DNA of 17,825 bases, from assembly GCA_937880835.1 (NCBI GenBank), contig CALGRN010000281.1, positions 1-17,825 of the forward strand. The letters are read 5' to 3'. The notes under the pieces are model-generated. The model made no database searches, was not told the DNA's origin, and saw nothing but the letters and a program-made list of their open reading frames with translations. Every line of letters begins with the position of its first letter. The stretch's first letter is position 1. Origin of the DNA: an uncultured Prevotella sp. (GTDB lineage: Bacteria > Bacteroidota > Bacteroidia > Bacteroidales > Bacteroidaceae). Made by a program: the position numbers and the translations under genes. Positions 14,121 to 17,825 of the stretch are shown in pieces.

Positions 14121-14825
14121 CTATCTTTTAAGTTCGTCACACAGTATTCTTATTTTATCAATATCTTTTATTCCTATCTCCGTTTCAAAACATCTGTTCA
14201 CATCTATTCCGACAAACATATCATGCCTGAAAGCTTTTATGGCATCTATATTGTCCATGCCGATATCGCCTCCCACGATGAAGGGAATATTGCCTTTATA
14301 GTTTACAAACATGTCAAAGCATGTGTCGCTTATAGATTCTTGCCCATTCGACGATGTGAGTTTGAACAGCAGTAAGTCTGCAACTCCTTCATATTCAAAT
14401 GCATTCTCGAAATCTTCCGATGATGAAACGCTTATGGTTTTTATTATTTTTATGCCTTCATGAATGTCAGGATCAAGGGTAGAACGCAGGTTTTCTATCA
14501 TTATTCGGCTTTCTTCGCCGTCGAGTTGCACGTAATCCAATCTGAAATTATAAACACGAGTGACAATGTTCTGCGGCATATCATCTGCAAAAACACCTAC
14601 TCTTTTTGCCCTTAAATTGTAATCGGAAACATTCGATTTGTCACCATTTGCATTCTCTTTAAGCATCTCTTCGCTGTAATCGGGTATTATGCCGGCACGT
14701 GAGCGTATCATACTTACATATCGCGGACTGTCATTACGAAAATCCAGACCTATCATATCTATTCCCAAATGTTCCAAAGCATGAATGTTTTCTGATTCAC
14801 GCAAACCACACACTTTTATAATCAT
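14121..14825 (-). CDS. Divergent phosphoribosylanthranilate isomerase-like protein (TrpF family)
   Basis: A 234-residue (beta/alpha)8 protein clearly related to TrpF, which isomerises phosphoribosylanthranilate in tryptophan synthesis. Family features present: KVCG with the general-base Cys6, SPRYV (33-37), VGVF (76-79), IKTISV (128-133), the phosphate loop FIVGGDIGMDN (182-192) and GIDVNRCFETEIGIKD (206-221). Key features are altered: VQLHG is VQLDG (99-103), and the expected LLFD with the general-acid Asp is LLFK (152-155), followed by TSSNGQE instead of a GGSG/GGTG loop. It is also longer than usual, with an insertion around 44-70, and is not next to other trp genes. It may have lost PRA isomerase activity or taken another role. 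The fold assignment is strong; the activity is doubtful. Confidence 0.75.
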   Translation of the reverse strand: MIIKVCGLRESENIHALEHLGIDMIGLDFRNDSPRYVSMIRSRAGIIPDYSEEMLKENANGDKSNVSDYNLRAKRVGVFADDMPQNIVTRVYNFRLDYVQLDGEESRIMIENLRSTLDPDIHEGIKIIKTISVSSSEDFENAFEYEGVADLLLFKLTSSNGQESISDTCFDMFVNYKGNIPFIVGGDIGMDNIDAIKAFRHDMFVGIDVNRCFETEIGIKDIDKIRILCDELKR

Positions 14826-14911
14826 GATTAAAGTTAAGCAAATTATGCTTTCTGTTGATTAAAACTATTATATTAGCTTACTTGCAAAGCAACCGACCGA
14901 TAAGATTAATG

Positions 14912-15244
14912 TCAATGATGCTCGGCAACGATAGCGAAGTAAACCAAATCTTCTTCTGTGTTGTTTTCCATGTAATGACTGTGTCCCATAGGGCAGTAAT
15001 GCACTTGTCCTGCCGTTACTGTTTCAGTTTCATTGTCATAATGGAATGTTGCCACACCTTTTATTATATATATTATTTCGCAATTCTGCTCATGTGCATG
15101 CAGTCCGCTTGACGCTCCGGGTTTTAACGTGCTGTACATTATCTTGCACTTATCATCGATGAAATTGCGCGTGTCAAGCTCTCCTTTTCCACCCTTAAAG
15201 CCAATGACCTTAGCTTCCGGAATATCGTTGAAATCTATTTTCAT
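14912..15244 (-). CDS. Small single-domain cupin protein
   Basis: A 110-residue cupin, a metal-binding beta barrel of cytosolic type. Both cupin motifs are complete: HAHEQNCEIIYIIKG (His49, His51, Glu56, then six residues to Gly63) and GQVHYCPMGHSHYMEN, which fits G-x5-P-x-G-x2-H-x3-N with His90 as the fourth ligand. The substrate cannot be told from the sequence; single-domain cupins include sugar-binding regulators and small dioxygenases. I start at ATG 15244, 12 residues inside the longest frame. A -7 promoter box lies 25 bases upstream, and the longer start would overlap it. TrpF-like and UpxY-like genes follow on the same strand after gaps of 86 and 111 bases. Confidence 0.88.
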   Translation of the reverse strand: MKIDFNDIPEAKVIGFKGGKGELDTRNFIDDKCKIMYSTLKPGASSGLHAHEQNCEIIYIIKGVATFHYDNETETVTAGQVHYCPMGHSHYMENNTEEDLVYFAIVAEHH

Positions 15245-15268
15245 AATGATTATTTTAAATATATGTTG

Positions 15269-15276
15269 CAAATTTA
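15269..15276 (-). promoter_or_regulatory. Candidate -7 element for the cupin gene
   Basis: TAAATTTG on the minus strand (15276-15269) is a full TAnnTTTG match, 24 bases before ATG 15244. No clear -33 element is visible. It decides in favour of the shorter cupin start. Confidence 0.55.
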
Positions 15277-15411
15277 GCAAAAAAAGCGGATATCAAGTAG
15301 ATAGTACCTGCTTTTTTATTGCAACAGAGCATTTTGTAGCTGTTGTATGTAAAACAATATCAATGAAATCATATTAAAACGAAATATCGTATAAAATAAA
15401 GAACTAAGTAA

Positions 15412-15488
15412 GTCTTCAAAAAGTCTTATAGGACTTTTCAAAATGTCTTATAAGACAATTTTAAGACTCTTATAAGACAATTTTGAAC
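15412..15488. repeat. 22-bp-period palindrome array (array D)
   Basis: Units start at 15423, 15445 and 15467, exactly 22 bases apart, with a half-unit GTCTT at 15412, 11 bases earlier. The unit is a 12-base palindrome, GTCTTATAAGAC (perfect at 15445; one change at 15467; diverged at 15423), followed by AATTTT. It lies in the 338-base gap between the cupin start and the rplI stop (15245-15582), about 135 bases upstream of the cupin promoter. The rest of that gap is AT-rich and without a gene, apart from the rplI terminator. Confidence 0.85.
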
Positions 15489-15513
15489 ATCTAAACACAA
15501 ACTGTTCATTAAT

Positions 15514-15552
15514 AAAAAAATCCCAATCAACTACCTTTGTAGTGACTGGGAT
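15514..15552 (-). terminator. Rho-independent terminator of rpsF-rpsR-rplI
   Basis: On the minus strand, ATCCCAGTCACTAC pairs with GTAGTTGATTGGGAT (one bulged base, one G-U pair) around a short loop, and a run of seven Ts follows (15520-15514). It lies 31 bases past the rplI stop. Confidence 0.88.
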
Positions 15553-15582
15553 CTTATGTAGATTTGCTTTACAGTGCAAAAT

Positions 15583-16125
15583 TTACTCTGTTTCAGATTT
15601 TACCTCTTCTTCTGTTTGAGGTGTCTCTTTGTTTTCCGGCTCTTCTGCAACAACCTCATTGTTGTCCTTGTTTTCTGCTACTGCATTCTCAGCAACAACC
15701 TTTATAGGAACAACAACCTCGACTTCTTTGTGGAAGTGGATTGTAGCGTCAAAGTCTCCGACAGTCTTTATATCGCGCATTGTTATTATCTTGCGGTCAA
15801 TATCAAAACCTTTTTTCTTCAATTCTTCTGCAACTATCGAAGCATTTACAGAACCATAGGTTACACCTGTTGCACTGACTTTCGCTGAAATAACGAGTGC
15901 AACGTTCTTGATAGCCTCTGCTTTCTTTTCAGCTTCTGCCTTTATAGCTGCCAATTTATGTGCTTGTTGTTTCAGATTTTCTGCAAGAACTTTCTTAGCT
16001 GATTTAGAAGCAATAACCGCTTTGCCCTGTGGAATAAGGTAGTTGCGTCCGTATCCGGATTTCACTTCTACAATATCGTTCTTGTATCCGAGTCCTATTA
16101 TATCTTCTTTCAGTATTATTTCCAT
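15583..16125 (-). CDS. rplI: Large-subunit ribosomal protein bL9
   Basis: Binds 23S rRNA at the base of the L1 stalk and stabilises the ribosome. The N-terminal domain is standard (MEIILKEDIIGLGYKNDIVEVKSGYGRNYLIPQGKA, 1-36). A connecting helix of Ala/Lys/Glu (about 40-74) and the C-terminal domain (75-142, ending ATIHFHKEVEVVVPIKV) follow. The protein is 180 residues long, against about 150 in E. coli. The extra 35 residues (146-180) are a disordered acidic tail with about a dozen Glu/Asp. It is the last gene of the operon, 19 bases after rpsR, with a strong terminator behind it. Confidence 0.97.
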   Translation of the reverse strand: MEIILKEDIIGLGYKNDIVEVKSGYGRNYLIPQGKAVIASKSAKKVLAENLKQQAHKLAAIKAEAEKKAEAIKNVALVISAKVSATGVTYGSVNASIVAEELKKKGFDIDRKIITMRDIKTVGDFDATIHFHKEVEVVVPIKVVAENAVAENKDNNEVVAEEPENKETPQTEEEVKSETE

Positions 16126-16144
16126 TCTGTTTCCTCCTCTTTAA

Positions 16145-16414
16145 TTATTTCATCAAATCGGTTACATAAGGAAGCAGTGCTATCTGACGCGCACGCTTTA
16201 CAGCCTGTGCGACACGACGCTGATATTTTAGAGATGTTCCGGTGATACGGCGAGGCAGAATTTTGCCTTGTTCGTTAAGGAACTTCTTCAAGAACTCTGG
16301 ATCCTTATAATCAATATACTTGATACCGCTCTTTTTAAAACGGCAATACTTTTTCTTCTTTGTATCCACGGAAGGTGGAGTCAAATAACGGATTTCTGAT
16401 TCTTGTGCTGCCAT
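16145..16414 (-). CDS. rpsR: Small-subunit ribosomal protein bS18
   Basis: Binds bS6 and the 16S rRNA platform. The 89-residue protein has the basic core KKYCRFKKSGIKYIDYKD (21-38) and the family signature KILPRRITGTSLKYQRRVAQ (51-70) followed by AVKRAR. Its N terminus (MAAQESEIRYLTPPSVDT) is slightly longer than in E. coli. It has a single Cys (24), so it cannot form a Zn site of the four-Cys type. It starts 3 bases after the rpsF stop, which suggests translational coupling with its partner bS6. Confidence 0.97.
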   Translation of the reverse strand: MAAQESEIRYLTPPSVDTKKKKYCRFKKSGIKYIDYKDPEFLKKFLNEQGKILPRRITGTSLKYQRRVAQAVKRARQIALLPYVTDLMK

Positions 16415-16417
16415 GAT

Positions 16418-16762
16418 TTAAGCCTCCTCTTTTTTACCAAGTTTGTTTCTTCTCTTCTCGGCATATTGTACTGCGTACTTGTCGAGTTTAACTGTCATAA
16501 AGCGAATTACTCTCTCGTCGCGTCGATAGCCTGTTTCGAGAGTGCTTAACACTGATGGCTCTGCTTTGAATTCTACAAGGCAATAGAAACCTGTGGACTT
16601 CTTTTCAATAGCATAAGCCATCTTCTTCAATCCCCAGATCTCTTCATTCAAAATCTCAGCTCCGTTATCTGTGAGCAAGTTTTTGAATTTAGCGACCGTT
16701 TCCTTCATCTGTTCATCAGACAAAACGGGAGTCAAAATGAAAACGGTTTCGTATTGATTCAT
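16418..16762 (-). CDS. rpsF: Small-subunit ribosomal protein bS6
   Basis: Partner of bS18 on the 30S platform. The 114 residues carry the ferredoxin-like core: NQYETVFILTPVLSDEQ (2-18), the WGLKKMAYAIEKKSTGFY block (43-60) and the DERVIRFMTVKLD strand (81-93). A short basic-acidic tail (NKLGKKEEA) replaces the long Glu tail of E. coli S6. It is the first gene of the operon. The promoter lies about 55 bases upstream and the leader begins with a stem-loop, which could be the site where bS6:bS18 limits its own expression. Confidence 0.97.
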   Translation of the reverse strand: MNQYETVFILTPVLSDEQMKETVAKFKNLLTDNGAEILNEEIWGLKKMAYAIEKKSTGFYCLVEFKAEPSVLSTLETGYRRDERVIRFMTVKLDKYAVQYAEKRRNKLGKKEEA

Positions 16763-16791
16763 ACTACTTTATTAAATTATTAATTATTAAA

Positions 16792-16822
16792 GCATTTCTT
16801 CGTGAAATGCGGTGCAAAGGTA
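16792..16822 (-). promoter_or_regulatory. rpsF promoter -7 box and 5'-leader stem-loop
   Basis: On the minus strand, TACCTTTG (16822-16815) is a full -7 match. The stem-loop GCATTTC-ACGAA-GAAATGC (16810-16792) starts where transcription should begin, preceded by CACC so that CCG sits at its foot. bS6:bS18 binding motifs in other phyla are hairpins with a CCG element, so autoregulation is plausible but unproven here. Confidence 0.55.
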
Positions 16823-16939
16823 CAACTTTTATATATATCATCATGACACAATACAGTTATAACACTCTTTCTTTATGTTTTATTAACTGTTTAAAAGTAA
16901 AAGATTAGGCTTTTATTTATGAAAGCGTTGTTTTTTTGT

Positions 16940-16947
16940 TAATTTTG
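16940..16947 (+). promoter_or_regulatory. Candidate -7 element touching the small-ORF start
   Basis: TAATTTTG is a full TAnnTTTG match and ends only 4 bases before ATG 16952. The start of transcription would therefore fall at or next to the start codon. No good -33 TTTG is visible. Confidence 0.55.
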
Positions 16948-16951
16948 CGGT

Positions 16952-17122
16952 ATGAAATACAATAAAATATCACGTTTCGGATTGCCGTTGGTTTATTCGG
17001 GAGTAATCTTTCTGATTGCTCTTTTCATACTGAATAAAACCAATAACAATATAATATTGTTCATACCGATAATCTTAATATTATCAGGAATAATATTATA
17101 TGTGGTTAATCTGAAAAAATAA
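16952..17122 (+). CDS. 56-aa membrane protein, unknown function
   Basis: A short frame of 56 residues starts MKYNKISRFGLPLVYSG and ends VNLKK. It contains two hydrophobic segments (about 12-27, LVYSGVIFLIALFIL; about 35-52, IILFIPIILILSGIILY) separated by a KTNNN turn. The ends are basic, so a two-span hairpin in the inner membrane with both ends in the cytoplasm is expected. I recognise no named family, though the FGLPLVYSG start looks like a conserved motif. A -7 promoter element lies immediately before the ATG, which supports a real and possibly leaderless gene. It diverges from the rpsF operon, and no gene follows it for 440 bases. Confidence 0.68.
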   Translation: MKYNKISRFGLPLVYSGVIFLIALFILNKTNNNIILFIPIILILSGIILYVVNLKK

Positions 17123-17174
17123 TCAATATTATTTCTACTGATTAATGTTTATATAAAGATGAATATTATATTAC

Positions 17175-17198
17175 AACAGTTATTTGTTTACTGTTTTT
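17175..17198 (+). terminator. Weak hairpin after the 56-aa gene
   Basis: AACAGT (17175-17180) pairs with ACTGTT (17190-17195), followed by TTT. The stem has only six pairs and the T-run is short, so this is a tentative end point for the small gene. Confidence 0.3.
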
Positions 17199-17249
17199 AA
17201 GAATGTATTTTATAACGATGCAATATATATGTTCAGCATTCTGAGAGCA

Positions 17250-17420
17250 CACTTTATATAATGCAGAAAATCGAGATGTTGAAAACTGATTTCCAAAAGC
17301 TATGGTTTTGCATTGCAAAAGGATAACTTTCGTAACTCAAAACAATAGCTTTTAGCGTGCAAAAGTTATTGTTTTGAAACATTGCTTTTAACATCTTGAT
17401 TTTCAGAAATATATAAAATG
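17250..17420. repeat. 22-bp-period A/T-tract array inside a 37-bp inverted repeat (array C)
   Basis: Four cores start at 17295, 17317, 17339 and 17361, exactly 22 bases apart: AAAAGCTATGGTTTT, AAAAGGATAACTTTC, AAAACAATAGCTTTT and AAAAGTTATTGTTTT, with 7-base spacers (GCATTGC, GTAACTC, AGCGTGC). Outer arms 17250-17286 and 17384-17420 are inverted copies matching at 30 of 37 positions, centred on the array midpoint (17335). The whole 171 bases is thus one quasi-palindrome. It fills most of the gene-free stretch 17123-17518. Confidence 0.87.
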
Positions 17421-17518
17421 TGGATTAGATGAATTTCGTTCGATATATATAAGTATAACTATTAAAACTATACATACTATTAATTCTCGCGTTTGAATAA
17501 TATTATGGTATGCCATTA

Positions 17519-17554
17519 TAAAAGATAAAGCCCGGCCTCATACGAGAACCGGGC
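17519..17554 (-). terminator. Rho-independent terminator of tRNA-Phe
   Basis: On the minus strand GCCCGG...CCGGGC (17554-17549 with 17535-17530) encloses an inner CTC/GAG pairing and a GTAT loop, followed by TTTATCTTTT. It sits 15 bases past the tRNA 3' end. Confidence 0.82.
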
Positions 17555-17569
17555 AGATGAAAGGAGGAG

Positions 17570-17642
17570 TGGTACCTCCAGGAATCGAACCAGGGACACA
17601 CGGATTTTCAGTCCGATGCTCTACCAACTGAGCTAAGGCACC
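17570..17642 (-). tRNA. tRNA-Phe (GAA)
   Basis: A complete 73-base cloverleaf on the minus strand. The acceptor stem is GGTGCCT/AGGTACC (one G-U), the D arm GCTC..GAGC, and the anticodon loop CTGAAAA gives anticodon GAA. The T arm is CCTGG-TTCGATT-CCTGG and the discriminator base is A. CCA is not encoded, as the next bases are CTC. The outermost anticodon-stem pair is a U-U mismatch. A TACCTTTG promoter box precedes it and a terminator follows. Confidence 0.95.
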
Positions 17643-17665
17643 AATAATTTTCTTAAAAGCGGTTG

Positions 17666-17673
17666 CAAAGGTA
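17666..17673 (-). promoter_or_regulatory. -7 element for tRNA-Phe
   Basis: TACCTTTG on the minus strand, the same octamer as upstream of rpsF, ends 23 bases before the tRNA 5' end. It is a full TAnnTTTG match. Confidence 0.6.
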
Positions 17674-17747
17674 CGTAATTTCTGTTATTCCGACAAATTT
17701 TTCAGCAATTTTCTTATGAAAAATGCATGTAATTCATTTTTTTGCAC

Positions 17748-17755
17748 TAACTTTG
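17748..17755 (+). promoter_or_regulatory. -7 element for tRNA-Pro
   Basis: TAACTTTG fully matches TAnnTTTG and ends 11 bases before the mature tRNA 5' end. Upstream bases lack a clear -33 TTTG at the right distance. Confidence 0.6.
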
Positions 17756-17766
17756 CAAACCGAAAG

Positions 17767-17825
17767 CGGGATGTAGCGCAGTTGGTAGCGCACTACGTTC
17801 GGGACGTAGGGGTCGGGCGTTCGAG
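17767..17825 (+). tRNA. tRNA-Pro (CGG), partial at window end
   Basis: The first 59 bases of a tRNA. The 5' acceptor strand CGGGATG, D arm GCGC..GCGC, and anticodon stem CTACG/CGTAG with loop TTCGGGA give anticodon CGG (17800-17802). The variable loop and the start of the T arm (GTTCGAG) are present, and the 3' part lies beyond the window. It resembles E. coli tRNA-Pro closely in the anticodon arm and D arm. Confidence 0.93.

Noticed and set aside
13452..15244. Capsule or tryptophan biosynthesis locus
   Set aside because: An UpxY-like and a TrpF-like gene are present, but no glycosyltransferase, flippase or other trp gene accompanies them.

Overview
This window is a chromosomal segment from a member of the Bacteroidota, most likely the Prevotella/Bacteroides side of the Bacteroidales. 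The evidence is the AT-rich DNA, repeated promoter elements of the TAnnTTTG type just upstream of genes, no obvious Shine-Dalgarno sequences, a bL9 protein with an acidic tail, a NusG-like protein of the UpxY type, an Amidase_3/golvesin surface protein and a PPi-dependent phosphofructokinase. No transposase, phage gene, CRISPR array or capsule locus is visible, so this looks like ordinary core genome with unusually structured intergenic DNA.

Layout. A gene tail (to 134) and an OmpH/Skp-like lipoprotein (165-773) are followed by almost 1 kb without a gene, holding a 38-bp inverted-repeat element and a 22-bp-period array. Next come ffh and folD (1757-3992, 10 bases apart), closed by a rightward terminator near 4150-4187. 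On the minus strand, a five-gene run (10375 down to 4239) encodes a small helical protein, a PlsC-like acyltransferase, a large exported amidase-like protein, a small unknown protein and the radical-SAM protein YgiQ. Diverging from it is pfp (10567-12213), followed by a membrane-anchored GH25 muramidase (12295-13170). Facing these on the minus strand are a cupin, a degenerate TrpF-like protein and a lone UpxY/NusG-like antiterminator (15244 down to 13452). Then comes the minus-strand ribosomal operon rpsF-rpsR-rplI (16762 down to 15583) with its own promoter and terminator, a 56-residue membrane protein that may have a leaderless mRNA (16952-17122), tRNA-Phe (minus) and the start of tRNA-Pro(CGG) (plus).

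How the parts fit. The long minus-strand run and the GH25 gene point to envelope work: acyl transfer, peptidoglycan amide-bond cleavage outside the cytoplasm and muramidase activity. ffh, OmpH and the ribosomal genes are core protein synthesis and export.

The most unusual signal is not a gene. Four intergenic stretches (1038-1206, 13249-13329, 15412-15488, 17295-17375) are arrays with a 22-bp period. Three of them share a unit consisting of a 15-base core that begins AAAA/GAAA and ends TTTT, plus a 7-base spacer. This puts A- and T-tracts about 11 bp apart, in phase with the helix, so intrinsic curvature or binding by a nucleoid protein is predicted. Other points worth a second look are the 38-bp hairpin element after ompH, a perfect 15-bp inverted repeat inside the start of the GH25 coding sequence, a TrpF-like protein that has lost its expected catalytic Asp, and an amidase fold split by a golvesin-like insertion.
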